Positions 15,102 through 22,909 of a DNA stretch of 29,152 nt are shown here, in pieces. The notes beneath the pieces are model-generated. The model saw only the letters and a list, made by a program, of their open reading frames with translations, was not told where the DNA came from and did no database searches. The translations under genes and the position numbers were made by a program. Origin of the DNA: JAKQHY01 sp034429475. Lineage in GTDB: Bacteria > Chloroflexota > Anaerolineae > B4-G1 > SLSP01. The stretch spans positions 1 through 29,152 of the forward strand of contig DAOUGD010000249.1 of assembly GCA_034429475.1 (NCBI GenBank), written 5' to 3'. Every line of letters starts with the position of its first letter. The first letter of the stretch is position 1.

Positions 15102-15428
15102 TCAATAGGTCTCCATGGAGATGACGTCCCAAACGAAGATGGCCGCGCCCCCCAGATTGGCCGTCAGCGGCATCGGGCCGAAAGCCAGAGGACGTCCGGC
15201 GGCGTCTTCGGTCTCCACCTCTACCTGAGCGCGGCAGTGTTCGCGGATGATGTCTAACACACCGTTCAAATCTGCTTCATCTACACACGCATACAGGGTA
15301 TTTTGCGCCTGCCGCATCACGCCGCCGCGGCTTTCAGTAAACGTCACCGGGTAGCCCGATGTGATCAGGGTTTCCAGCACCTGATTAGCTTGATCGCGGG
15401 GGATCACAGCCATCACCATCTTTTTCAC
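15102..15428 (-). CDS. PII-like protein of the cyclic-di-AMP receptor family (DarA/PstA-like), inserted in the ATPase operon
   Basis: This 108-residue protein matches the DarA/PstA family (PF06153) along its length: an N-terminal MKKMVMAVIPRDQ strand, VTFTESRGGVMRQAQNT (a counterpart of the family's VTKLxTTGGFLxxGNTT), CVDEADLNGVLDIIREHC, and a C-terminal NLGGAAIFVWDVISMETY resembling the family's VGGATVFVLPVDxFxxF. Family members are trimeric cyclic-di-AMP binders. Some pocket positions differ here: the family Phe after GG is Val, and GNTT is shifted or replaced by AQNT. The ligand is therefore not certain. The GTG start overlaps the atpA stop as GTGA, with AAAGGAACC upstream, and atpG follows 7 bases later. 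This position implies co-production with the ATPase and perhaps a regulatory role on it. Confidence 0.85.
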   Translation of the reverse strand: MKKMVMAVIPRDQANQVLETLITSGYPVTFTESRGGVMRQAQNTLYACVDEADLNGVLDIIREHCRAQVEVETEDAAGRPLAFGPMPLTANLGGAAIFVWDVISMETY

Positions 15429-17152
15429 GGGTGGTTCCTTTCGTCAGTGATTGGGTTTAGGTGCGCCTCGGAGTGAGGGGCGTTCAGGCTTAGCCAGGTG
15501 TTGCGATAGTTTTCCAACGTTTCCCGCAGCTCCGCAGTCGTCTCCGGCGTTAGCATCCCGGTGCGCTCAATTTCCAGCAACAGTCCCGGATGCGCGGCCT
15601 GGACGTGGCGCAACAAGTCGCGTTCAAAAGTCGAGAGATGTTCCACGGGAACGGCGTCCAGGTATCCTTCGGTGACGGCCAGAAAGGTCAAAATCTGCTG
15701 GCTAAGCGTGAGTGGATGATGCGCCGGTTGCTTAAGGGCAGCCTGGAGTCGCTCGCCGCGCAAAATCTGGCGGCGGGTGGTCTCGTCCACCTCGGCGCCG
15801 AGGCGCGTGAAGCGCTCTACTTCTTCAAATTGCGCCAGCATAAGCCGCAGCGCGCCCGACACGGCGCGCATGGCGCGGGTTTGCGCAGCGCCGCCCACCC
15901 GCGAGACAGACCTGCCAGCGTCAATGGCCGGGCGAATGTTCCGGTTGAACCGGTCGGCGCTGAGCACGATTTGCCCATCGGTGATCGAGATGAGGTTGGT
16001 AGGGATGTAGGCCGACAGATTGCCGCGCTGGGTTTCGACGATGGGAAGCGCGGTCAACGAGCTGCCGCCTTCCGCCTCGCTCAGTTTGCAGGCGCGCTCC
16101 AACAGGCGCGAGTGCAGGTAGAAAATGTCGCCGGGATAAGCCTCGCGGCCCGGCGGACGACGCAGCAATAAGCTCAACTCCCGATAGGCGTCGGCGTGAC
16201 GGGTCAGATCGTCGTAGACGATCAGCACGTTGCGGCCCTGACGCATCAGAAATTCGGCCATCGTGCAGCCGGCGTAGGGGGCCAGGTAGCGCAAGGCCGG
16301 CGGATCGTCAGAGCTGGACACGACGACGGTGGTGTAGTTCAGCGCGCCAGCCTGGCGCAGCGTCTCGATCACGCCCAGGGTGGTGGATTTCTTCTGGCCG
16401 ATGGCGACATAGACACACTCGACGCTGGTGGCTAATTGATTCAACATCGTGTCCACGGCCAGGGACGTTTTGCCCGTCTGTCGGTCGCCCACGATCAACT
16501 CTCGCTGACCCATGCCGATAGGCGCCAGGGCGTCCACCACCTTGAGGCCGGTGTGCAGCGGCGTATTCACCGGCCCGCGTTGCACGATGCCGGGGGCGTC
16601 CTGTTCCAGATAACAATATTCGCTGGCCTCAATCGGCCCGCGATCGTCCAGAGGCTGTCCCAAAGGATTCACGATCCGCCCCAGGAGTTGATTTCCCACC
16701 GCCACGCGCAGCCGCTCCCCAGTGCACGTGACCAGATCGCCGCCCTGAATGCCCTCGTCAGGGCCAAGCAGGATCACGTCCACATACCCACGTTCCAGGT
16801 TGAGCACCATCCCTTGCAGCCCGGTGGGGAACGTGACCAACTCATCGGTGCAGGCGCGGGGCAGGCCGGAGATGGTCGCCACGCCGTGGCCGATATGCTG
16901 CACGGTGCCGACGTCCTGGAAGCGCACATGCGGCTCCATTTGCGCCACCTGGAGCCGCAGCCGCTCCAACAATTCGGGGATGCGCAGTTGGGGCCGCCGG
17001 TAGAGAGTCGCGCGCAGGTCCACCAGTTCAGTCAAACAAGCGTTGATCTGGGGGACGATCTGGGTATGCGGGATTTGCGCCAGGTCGCAGGTCGCGGCCA
17101 TGCGCTCGCGCAAGGCGTGGAGCAGTTGCGTCGCGTCAGGGCGCTCACTCAT
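15425..17152 (-). CDS. atpA: N-ATPase alpha subunit
   Basis: The non-catalytic nucleotide-binding subunit of the F1 hexamer, 575 residues. The Walker A motif GDRQTGKTS lies at 222-230, and YVAIGQKKST, VIVYDDLTRHADAYRE and the arginine-finger region SVSRVGGAAQT follow in the usual order. The beta-barrel motif VGTVQHIGHGVATISGL starts near residue 81, about 50 residues later than in ordinary F-type alpha, so there is an extra helical N-terminal region. In F-ATPases this N terminus contacts delta, which is not encoded here as a separate gene. The ATG overlaps the atpF stop by 8 bases; GGAG lies 10 bases upstream. Confidence 0.95.
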   Translation of the reverse strand: MSERPDATQLLHALRERMAATCDLAQIPHTQIVPQINACLTELVDLRATLYRRPQLRIPELLERLRLQVAQMEPHVRFQDVGTVQHIGHGVATISGLPRACTDELVTFPTGLQGMVLNLERGYVDVILLGPDEGIQGGDLVTCTGERLRVAVGNQLLGRIVNPLGQPLDDRGPIEASEYCYLEQDAPGIVQRGPVNTPLHTGLKVVDALAPIGMGQRELIVGDRQTGKTSLAVDTMLNQLATSVECVYVAIGQKKSTTLGVIETLRQAGALNYTTVVVSSSDDPPALRYLAPYAGCTMAEFLMRQGRNVLIVYDDLTRHADAYRELSLLLRRPPGREAYPGDIFYLHSRLLERACKLSEAEGGSSLTALPIVETQRGNLSAYIPTNLISITDGQIVLSADRFNRNIRPAIDAGRSVSRVGGAAQTRAMRAVSGALRLMLAQFEEVERFTRLGAEVDETTRRQILRGERLQAALKQPAHHPLTLSQQILTFLAVTEGYLDAVPVEHLSTFERDLLRHVQAAHPGLLLEIERTGMLTPETTAELRETLENYRNTWLSLNAPHSEAHLNPITDERNHP

Positions 17153-17927
17153 GGTTCAGATGCTCCTGCAAGCTTTGCGAGACGCTGTTCCGGATGTCGG
17201 CTAACTGCCCCACGACGGAGTTGTCCACCATCATATCGGCCACGCGCACCCGCAGGCCCAGCGCCAACGCCGGATCGGTGCGCAACTCCATGTGCGGGGT
17301 GCGATCCACCAGGGCGGAGAAGGTGCGCACGAGCAAGCCTTGCAACTCAGGTGAGAGGGGCCGCGCCGAGGTGATCGTGACGGTGGGGGTGCGCTCCCCC
17401 AGCGAACGCCGGAGGGCCTCGACGCGCGCGTTCTCGCGGCGGCCCATGTCCCGGATACGCTCGCAAAGCTGTCTGACCATGGTTTCGTGCAACTCAGGTG
17501 CAGCCATCTGCCCCATCACCTGCGCGGCAATCTCCAGGATAATGTCCACCAACTGATCGTGAAATTCATCGGTGGCCTGTTGGCGGATACGAAAAGCATC
17601 CATCTCGGCCTCGACCAGCAGGTGTTCGGCCTCCTCCTGGGCTTGCCGCAAGACGGCCACCCGTTCCGTCTCGGCCCGCTCCCGCGCCTCGGAGATCAAT
17701 TGCGCGGTCTCTTCGTCCAGATCGGCCAGGCGTTTTTCCAGATCAGCGCGTACGCGCGCAGCCTCGGCCTGATCTGCGACCAGTTGCGCCCGCATCTGTT
17801 CTTTTTCGGCCACGTGGGTCTGCACCTTGCTCATGACCGGCTTGAAAAACAGCCAATACAACAGCCCGGCCAGCACCAGAAAATTGACGATCTGGAAAAT
17901 GACCGTCGTGAAGTCTGGGTTCAACAT
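17145..17927 (-). CDS. atpF: N-ATPase subunit b with a delta-like C-terminal domain
   Basis: The peripheral stalk subunit, 260 residues, much longer than ordinary b (about 160). There is one membrane helix (8-28), then a long charged coiled coil (about 30-175). The C-terminal region 182-255 has the shape of the delta C terminus: VTITSARPLS, then DPALALGLRVRVADMMVDNSV and a final helix. This accounts for the absence of a separate delta gene. The start at 17927 lies 10 bases after the c-subunit stop. Fused b-delta-like AtpF is a known trait of N-ATPases. Confidence 0.93.
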   Translation of the reverse strand: MLNPDFTTVIFQIVNFLVLAGLLYWLFFKPVMSKVQTHVAEKEQMRAQLVADQAEAARVRADLEKRLADLDEETAQLISEARERAETERVAVLRQAQEEAEHLLVEAEMDAFRIRQQATDEFHDQLVDIILEIAAQVMGQMAAPELHETMVRQLCERIRDMGRRENARVEALRRSLGERTPTVTITSARPLSPELQGLLVRTFSALVDRTPHMELRTDPALALGLRVRVADMMVDNSVVGQLADIRNSVSQSLQEHLNHE

Positions 17928-17936
17928 CGGCAGCCT

Positions 17937-18212
17937 CTAAGGAAAGAACCGGTTGAGCAAGGGATTGGCGAACAGCAGGATCAAGACAATCAGCAGGACG
18001 TAGATCGCCGTAGATTCCAACAGCGCCATAGAGATGAGCAGGGTGGTGCGCAAATTGCCGGCCGCTTCAGGCTGGCGGGCGATGCCTTCCAGGGCCTTCA
18101 CCGCCGCGCGCCCCTCCACCAGGGCCGGAATCGCTGTACCCAGAACCATACTGCTTCCGGCAACGATGATGGTGACAATGGTGATCAACGTTTGAGAATC
18201 CAAATTTTCCAT
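17937..18212 (-). CDS. atpE: N-ATPase c subunit (rotor ring)
   Basis: A 91-residue two-helix hairpin proteolipid. The polar loop RQPEA (46-50) joins helix 1 and helix 2. Helix 2 carries the ion-binding E66 followed by S67 and T68 (ALLESTAIY), as in Na+-type rings. Helix 1 has a second glutamate, E33 (PALVEGRAAV), where the Na+-ATPase of Ilyobacter has Gln32. Two carboxylates per hairpin are characteristic of N-type c subunits and leave open whether Na+ or H+ is carried. AAGGAGA lies 7 bases before the ATG at 18212; an upstream in-frame ATG at 18245 lacks a good site. Confidence 0.95.
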   Translation of the reverse strand: MENLDSQTLITIVTIIVAGSSMVLGTAIPALVEGRAAVKALEGIARQPEAAGNLRTTLLISMALLESTAIYVLLIVLILLFANPLLNRFFP

Positions 18213-18302
18213 GTGCAGTCTCCTTAAAAATAGGTTGACAGGCATTCGTCTTGCGGTAAACCATCAACAACGCCCTGCGTTCATAGCGGGTAATGCACGG
18301 CT

Positions 18303-18938
18303 TTATTCGGCAGCCTCCACCCCGGCAGCGATGTACACCGAGGCCAAAGCAGTAAAAATGAAGGCCTGCAAGATGCCGGTGAACAGGCTAAAGCCGGACA
18401 TCGTGATAGGGACGAACAGGGGCGCCAGCGAAAAAAGCACAGCTACCACCATTTCCCCGCTGATGATGTTGCCAAAGAGCCGCAGCGTCAAGGCCAGGGT
18501 GCGGCTCAACTGACCGATGAGCTCCAACGGCAAAGTGAAGATCGGCGTTGCCATGTCCTTGAAGTAGCGTCGCACTCCTTTTTCGCGGATCCCAAAGTAG
18601 TGAACTGAGAAAAAGACGAGCAGCGCCAACGCCAGCGGGGTGCTGATGTCACGGGTGGGGGCGGTGATGAAGGGGACGGCGCTGAAGGTGTTGGCCGCGG
18701 CGATAAAGATTGCCAATGTGCCCAGGAAAGGCAGGTATGGCCCGGCCGGTCGTCCCATCACGTCCGAGAGCAGATCGTTAAGAAAATCCAACAGCAGTTC
18801 CGGTATGGCCGGCTGCCACCGTTTCAGCGCGACGGCCAGCCCGACAATCAGGGCCATGATCACCCAGGTGAACACCACAGTATCGGTGACGCCGATCTCG
18901 CCAATGTAAAAGACAACGTAAGGTTGAATAGATTCCAT
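18303..18938 (-). CDS. atpB: N-ATPase a subunit
   Basis: The membrane stator subunit that forms the ion half-channels against the c ring, 211 residues. There are five to six hydrophobic segments. The essential arginine is in LALTLRLFGNIISGEM (residues about 147-162), and FLGTLAIFIAAANTFSAVPF is the usual N-terminal half motif. The family PTRDISTPLALAL segment is present. AAAGGAT precedes the ATG, which begins 3 bases after the atpR stop. The length is short for AtpB in general, as is typical of N-ATPases. Confidence 0.94.
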   Translation of the reverse strand: MESIQPYVVFYIGEIGVTDTVVFTWVIMALIVGLAVALKRWQPAIPELLLDFLNDLLSDVMGRPAGPYLPFLGTLAIFIAAANTFSAVPFITAPTRDISTPLALALLVFFSVHYFGIREKGVRRYFKDMATPIFTLPLELIGQLSRTLALTLRLFGNIISGEMVVAVLFSLAPLFVPITMSGFSLFTGILQAFIFTALASVYIAAGVEAAE

Positions 18939-18941
18939 CGC

Positions 18942-19205
18942 TTATCCTTTGCCGTTCCACCACAGGATAGCCGCCCAGCGGGCGATCCAGAATCCAGCCA
19001 GAGCCAGCAATCCTGCATTGATCCCATTCTTGAACACCACGGCCAGCAGAACCGCCGTAACAACCCACCGGCCCGCCATACCGGCGATGAGCAGCCCGTA
19101 ACTCGTCGCCGGGCGATCCCCGTCCAACCGCTGCACAGTGACGCTCAACGCCAGAGCATTGAGCATTCCGATCAGCGCGCCGACGATCGGCCAAATCCAG
19201 ATCAT
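18942..19205 (-). CDS. atpR: N-ATPase accessory membrane protein AtpR
   Basis: An 87-residue protein with three hydrophobic segments (about 1-23, 37-58, 63-82). It contains conserved-looking basic residues in membrane-near positions (R46, R75). It occupies the AtpR position of the canonical atpDCQRBEFAG order, between atpQ and atpB. Its ATG overlaps the atpQ stop by 4 bases. AtpR is thought to assist assembly or c-ring insertion, but the role is not firmly known. Confidence 0.85.
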   Translation of the reverse strand: MIWIWPIVGALIGMLNALALSVTVQRLDGDRPATSYGLLIAGMAGRWVVTAVLLAVVFKNGINAGLLALAGFWIARWAAILWWNGKG

Positions 19206-19468
19206 GACGGGCCTTTGCGCGCCGCCTCGTCAGCGTTGCGTTTTTGCTGCGCGTCAAGCCGTTGGATCACCCGCCAAAGATTGTACACACTGGCGCCCAG
19301 GCCCAGCGTCAACAAGCCCAGTGTGAACGTCGGGCGCGTCCCTAACCAGCGATCCAGGGAGTAACCCGCCAACACGCCGCCAAAGATTGGCAGGGCCAGT
19401 TCCCAGCCCAACGTGGTCAGACGCAGCGCTTCGCGCCAGTGCTTGGGGGACGGCGGCTCAGGGTTCAT
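19202..19468 (-). CDS. atpQ: N-ATPase accessory membrane protein AtpQ (AtpI-like)
   Basis: An 88-residue two-helix membrane protein resembling AtpI (F0F1 subunit I). The hairpin runs from about 24 to 66 with GVLAGYSLDRWLGTRPTF in the loop, matching the G-x-W-x-D/L-D-x-x-x-x-T-x-P pattern of AtpI proteins. A basic tail (QQKRNADEAARKG) follows. It is thought to act in c-ring assembly or divalent ion transport. The ATG at 19468 overlaps the end of atpC by 11 bases; a longer in-frame extension into atpC is not supported. Confidence 0.85.
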   Translation of the reverse strand: MNPEPPSPKHWREALRLTTLGWELALPIFGGVLAGYSLDRWLGTRPTFTLGLLTLGLGASVYNLWRVIQRLDAQQKRNADEAARKGPS

Positions 19469-19838
19469 CCCATTCCACCAGCGGGACAAGTTGCTCCGCA
19501 GCCAGCAAAGCAGCCGCCAGGCGCTCAAACGATTGCGGGGCATCCGGCGCACGCGCGTCCACCGTGCCCGTGGAGGTCGCGCCACCGGTCAGAAGCCACA
19601 CACGGTCAGGCGTAACGCGCAGAACCCCCGCCGCCAACCGCTCCGTTTGCAGTTCTTTCCCGGCAACCCCGTAGCGCAGCGCCGCTGTTTGTGTCTCGGC
19701 CAGCAGCGGCGCGTGGCCGGGATAGACGCCCAGCCCGCCGCCATCCGCCAGGCGCGCCTGCACCCACGCCACGTCGGAGACGTCCAACAAGGGGCCGGCG
19801 GGGGTCAGCACGGTCAGACGCAGCCGCTTAACCGCCAC
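19458..19838 (-). CDS. atpC: N-ATPase epsilon subunit
   Basis: A 126-residue epsilon subunit of the central stalk. The N-terminal beta sandwich (about 1-88) carries RLTVLTPAGPLLD and DGGGLGVYPGHAPLL, the family's most conserved stretch. The C-terminal helical part (about 98-126) is short and not clearly a full two-helix inhibitory arm. The start is GTG, with GGGGGA just upstream. The gene begins 51 bases after atpD and is the second gene of the operon. Confidence 0.9.
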   Translation of the reverse strand: MAVKRLRLTVLTPAGPLLDVSDVAWVQARLADGGGLGVYPGHAPLLAETQTAALRYGVAGKELQTERLAAGVLRVTPDRVWLLTGGATSTGTVDARAPDAPQSFERLAAALLAAEQLVPLVEWDEP

Positions 19839-19889
19839 AGTTCCCCCGAAGATAACAGGATTTTCGGAATGATAGGATTAGGATGGCGT

Positions 19890-21296
19890 TCATTGCGAGT
19901 CTTCGTTTAGTTGCCAGGCCTTTTCGATGACTTCGTCAATCGTGCCGGCCATGTAGAAAGCCTGCTCCGGCAGATGATCGTGGTGGCCCTGCACGATTTC
20001 CTGGAAGCCGCGCAGCGTTTCATGTAGGGGGACGTAACGTCCGGGGAGGCCGGTAAACGGCTCGGAGGCGAAGAAGGGCTGCGTGAGGAAACGCTGCAAG
20101 CGCCGCGCCCGGTTCACGACCAGCCGGTCGGCGTCGCTCAACTCTTCGACGCCCAGGATAGCGATCACATCCTGAAGCTCCTGATAGCGGGCCAGCATCG
20201 CGCGCACTTCGTTGGCAATGGCGACGTGTTCCGCCCCCACGCCGACCGGGGTCAACAGGGTGCTGCTGGATGCCAGCGGGTCAATGGCCGGGTACAAGCC
20301 CAGGCTGACCTGCCGCCGCGAGAGGACAGTGGCCGCGTCAAGGTGGGCGAAGGTGGCCACCACCGCCGGGTCGGTCAGGTCGTCCGCCGGGACGTAGACC
20401 GCCTGGATCGAGGTGACGCTGCCGCGCGCGGTGGTGGTGATGCGCTCCTGGAGCCGCCCCATCTCGGTTTCCAGGGTGGGCTGGTAGCCCACGGTGCTCG
20501 GCAGGCGGCCCAGCAGCGCGGAGACTTCGGCGCCGGCCTGGATGTAGCGGAAGACGTTGTCCAGGAAGAGGAGCACCTGCCGCTGCTCCACCTCGCGGAA
20601 ATACTCCGCCATCGTCAGCGCGGTGAGCGGGACGCGCAGGCGCGCGCCGGGCGGCTCGTTCATCTGGCCGAAGACCATCACGGTGTTCTCTAACACGCCG
20701 CTGCGCCGCATTTCCAGCCATAGCTCGTTGCCCTCGCGGCTGCGCTCCCCCACCCCGGCGAAGAAGACGATGCCGGAATGTTCGCGGATGGTGTGGCGCA
20801 TCAGCTCGATCATCAACAGGGTCTTGCCCACGCCGGCGCCGCCGAAGAGGCCGATTTTGCCGCCCTGCGGGTAGGGCGTGAGCAGGTCAATGGCTTTGAT
20901 GCCGGTGATGAACGGGCGGGCGATGAGACGCTGATCGCGCAACGGCGGCGACGCGACGTGAATGGGCCGCCAGTTCTCGGCCTGCGGCGCCGGCAACTCG
21001 TCAATCGGCTGCCCCAACACGTTGAACATCCGTCCCAGGGTGGATCGGCCCACCGGCGCCTGGATCGGCCCGCCGGTATCCAGGACGGTCAAGCCGCGCC
21101 GCAGCCCGGCGGTGCTGCTCATCGCAATCGTGCGCACCGTCCGCGGGTTGGTGTGTTCCTGCACCTCCACCACAAGTTCGGCGCCGTCGTCCGTTTGAAT
21201 CACCAGGGCGTTATTGATACTGGGCAAGTCGCCAGAAGGAAATTCGGCATCCACCACCACCCCGGCCACCCGCACAACAGTTCCGTTTCTTTCCAA
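19890..21296 (-). CDS. atpD: N-ATPase beta subunit
   Basis: The catalytic subunit of the F1 hexamer, 468 residues. Walker A GGAGVGKT is at 152-159, catalytic E184 lies in GVGERSREGNE, and LLFLDNVFRYIQAG replaces the more usual LLFIDNIFRF. The PSAVGYQPTL-type element is PSTVGYQPTL, and the adenine-binding and DELSEED-like region (about 384-400, ILGVEELSDADR) is conserved. The start is TTG at 21296, chosen because GAGGA lies 8 bases upstream and no in-frame ATG fits. It is the first gene of the operon atpDCQRBEFA-x-G, with a plausible promoter just upstream. Confidence 0.95.
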   Translation of the reverse strand: MERNGTVVRVAGVVVDAEFPSGDLPSINNALVIQTDDGAELVVEVQEHTNPRTVRTIAMSSTAGLRRGLTVLDTGGPIQAPVGRSTLGRMFNVLGQPIDELPAPQAENWRPIHVASPPLRDQRLIARPFITGIKAIDLLTPYPQGGKIGLFGGAGVGKTLLMIELMRHTIREHSGIVFFAGVGERSREGNELWLEMRRSGVLENTVMVFGQMNEPPGARLRVPLTALTMAEYFREVEQRQVLLFLDNVFRYIQAGAEVSALLGRLPSTVGYQPTLETEMGRLQERITTTARGSVTSIQAVYVPADDLTDPAVVATFAHLDAATVLSRRQVSLGLYPAIDPLASSSTLLTPVGVGAEHVAIANEVRAMLARYQELQDVIAILGVEELSDADRLVVNRARRLQRFLTQPFFASEPFTGLPGRYVPLHETLRGFQEIVQGHHDHLPEQAFYMAGTIDEVIEKAWQLNEDSQ

Positions 21297-21330
21297 AATT
21301 TCATCCTCAACAAAAGATTAGCTGTAAGGC

Positions 21331-21358
21331 AGTGTACTATGGAATTCGCCAGGGACAA
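21331..21358 (-). promoter_or_regulatory. Possible promoter of the N-ATPase operon
   Basis: TTGTCC (21358-21353) and TACACT (21336-21331) are spaced by 16 bases on the minus strand, each matching four of six consensus positions. They lie between the GTPase stop and the atpD ribosome-binding site, leaving a leader of about 30 bases. The match is moderate. Confidence 0.35.
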
Positions 21359-21377
21359 ACCCTTTTCATCACAGCAT

Positions 21378-22430
21378 TTACCCCGGCACCTGCGGCGCAA
21401 ACGCCGTCGCGCCGGTGCTTTGATAGGCGATGCCCGCGTCGGAGAGCGTCGTGCGCACGGCTTGCGCTACCAGCGCGCGCAACGCCTCAGCAGCCACCTG
21501 CACTCGCGCATTGATGAGCACGGTCAGCGGCGCGCGGAGTTGCTGGGGGACAGCCTGTTCCCAATCCAACGCATCCGGCGCAGTGAAACTGAGCTTAACG
21601 CCAGTTTCCGCATCCTGGATGAAGAACTTGAGGTGGGCGATGGGGCGGGCGGCCTGCCGCAGTCCGGCAAGAATCGCAGCAATCAAGGCGACGAGCGTGG
21701 CGCGCTCCTGACCTATGGGCGGCGCAAACGTCAATTGCTCGTCAAACCACGCCAGTTCGGCGGACCCGGCCATGTAAGGGCCGTAATCAACCGCCAGTGC
21801 CGGGGGTAAGGGCGGCGCGGTTTGCAGTACGGCCAGCCACGGCGCGACACTTTCCGGCGTCAGAGAGCTTTGCAGCAGCAGCGTCTTGTCGGGAAAGCGG
21901 CGGCGCGCTTCTGCGAAAATAGCCCCCCCTTCTTCCGGCAGCAAATCGGCCTTGTTGATCACCAGGATGTTGGCCTCTTCAAGCTGTTTGGCAAAGATGT
22001 AGGTGATGTTATCACTGAAAGGGAGGGGCGAGCCGACCAGATGGCGGCGCAGCAGGCGAATGTCAGCAAAAACAGAATAGGTAACACACGCGCCCTCCTC
22101 CGCCAGCGTCTGTAGCGGGATGAGCACGGGGCCAACCAGATCCACACACGATCCCACCGACTCGGCAAACAGCACCTCCGGGCGCGCCGCTCGCCGCAAC
22201 TGAGCGATCCGTTCCTGGAAATCGCCGTAGTTACAGCGGAAACAGCCGCCCGGCACTTCTGCCGTCGGCACATCGGCAGCTCCGAAGAACGCTGTGTCCA
22301 CCTGATAACGACCCTTGTCGTTGGTAATCACGCCCACGCGCCGGCCTTCTGCCAGCAATGTCTTGAGCGCATTGATGATAGCAGTCGTCTTACCGCTGCC
22401 CAGAAATCCTCCAATCACATGTAAGTCCAT
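21378..22430 (-). CDS. G3E-family GTPase, COG0523 (CobW/P47K-like)
   Basis: A 350-residue P-loop GTPase of the metal-chaperone/insertase group. Walker A is GGFLGSGKTT (7-16), NKAD is at 159-162, and a CobW-type C-terminal domain runs from about 255 to 345. The metal-binding CxCC motif normal for COG0523 appears here as GGCFRCN (61-67; C63, C66), so only two cysteines in CxxC spacing remain. Cofactor or metal target is unknown. Two ATGs occur in tandem at 22433 and 22430; the second has better spacing from AGGAG. It is upstream of and on the same strand as the N-ATPase operon, 81 bases away, and could be co-transcribed with it. Confidence 0.85.
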   Translation of the reverse strand: MDLHVIGGFLGSGKTTAIINALKTLLAEGRRVGVITNDKGRYQVDTAFFGAADVPTAEVPGGCFRCNYGDFQERIAQLRRAARPEVLFAESVGSCVDLVGPVLIPLQTLAEEGACVTYSVFADIRLLRRHLVGSPLPFSDNITYIFAKQLEEANILVINKADLLPEEGGAIFAEARRRFPDKTLLLQSSLTPESVAPWLAVLQTAPPLPPALAVDYGPYMAGSAELAWFDEQLTFAPPIGQERATLVALIAAILAGLRQAARPIAHLKFFIQDAETGVKLSFTAPDALDWEQAVPQQLRAPLTVLINARVQVAAEALRALVAQAVRTTLSDAGIAYQSTGATAFAPQVPG

Positions 22431-22524
22431 CATTACTCCTTTAGTTGAAATTAACCTGGCGCACGGCCCAACCTACCAACTGTCACCCAAGATACATCAG
22501 GCGTTACGCGGTTTCGCATTGTTT

Positions 22525-22603
22525 GACAAGATTAACCGAATTTTCAGGATTAGAGGAGACTTTGTAGACACTTTTTTATTCTGTTAATCCTGTAAATCCT
22601 GTC
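22525..22603. repeat. Palindromic tandem-unit element, CAGGATTA family
   Basis: The right arm has 10-bp units TTAATCCTGT and AAATCCTGTC. The left arm has GACAAGATTAACC and TTTTCAGGATTAG. It is flanked by a further inverted pair, ACGCGGTT near 22506-22513 and AACCGCGT near 22614-22621. The design is as in the pyr cluster elements. Confidence 0.7.
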
Positions 22604-22867
22604 CAAAGAAATGAACCGCGTAGCTACTGATACATCTTAACGATTTTTGCACAAGAGGCAAAGTCACGATCATGCTAATCTTGGGCAAGTTCTCACAAAC
22701 TTTTAAGAATTTCAAAGGAAGTTTTTACATCCTGGTAACGTTTCCGATGTACGCTTTAATTGATTTTATAAGTATCCCTTATGCACATATAGATTATCCA
22801 TTCAGCCAATTCCCTCACCAGTTAATTAACAAACAACATCCCATTCAAGCAAATAATCACTTGAGGT

Positions 22868-22909
22868 AAATTTTTCGGTAACGATACCGGTAATGATACC
22901 GAAATTTTT
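22868..22909. promoter_or_regulatory. Operator-like double palindrome
   Basis: Two adjacent near-identical 12-mers, GGTAACGATACC and GGTAATGATACC, are joined at a central ACCGGT. They are flanked by AAATTTTT on the left and AAATTTTT on the right, making a roughly 42-bp palindrome. This looks like a double site for a dimeric repressor; the shape suits the LacI/GntR-type operators. TATAGA at 22910-22915 could be a -10 element overlapped by the site. It lies about 115 bases before the surface-protein start. Confidence 0.6.
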
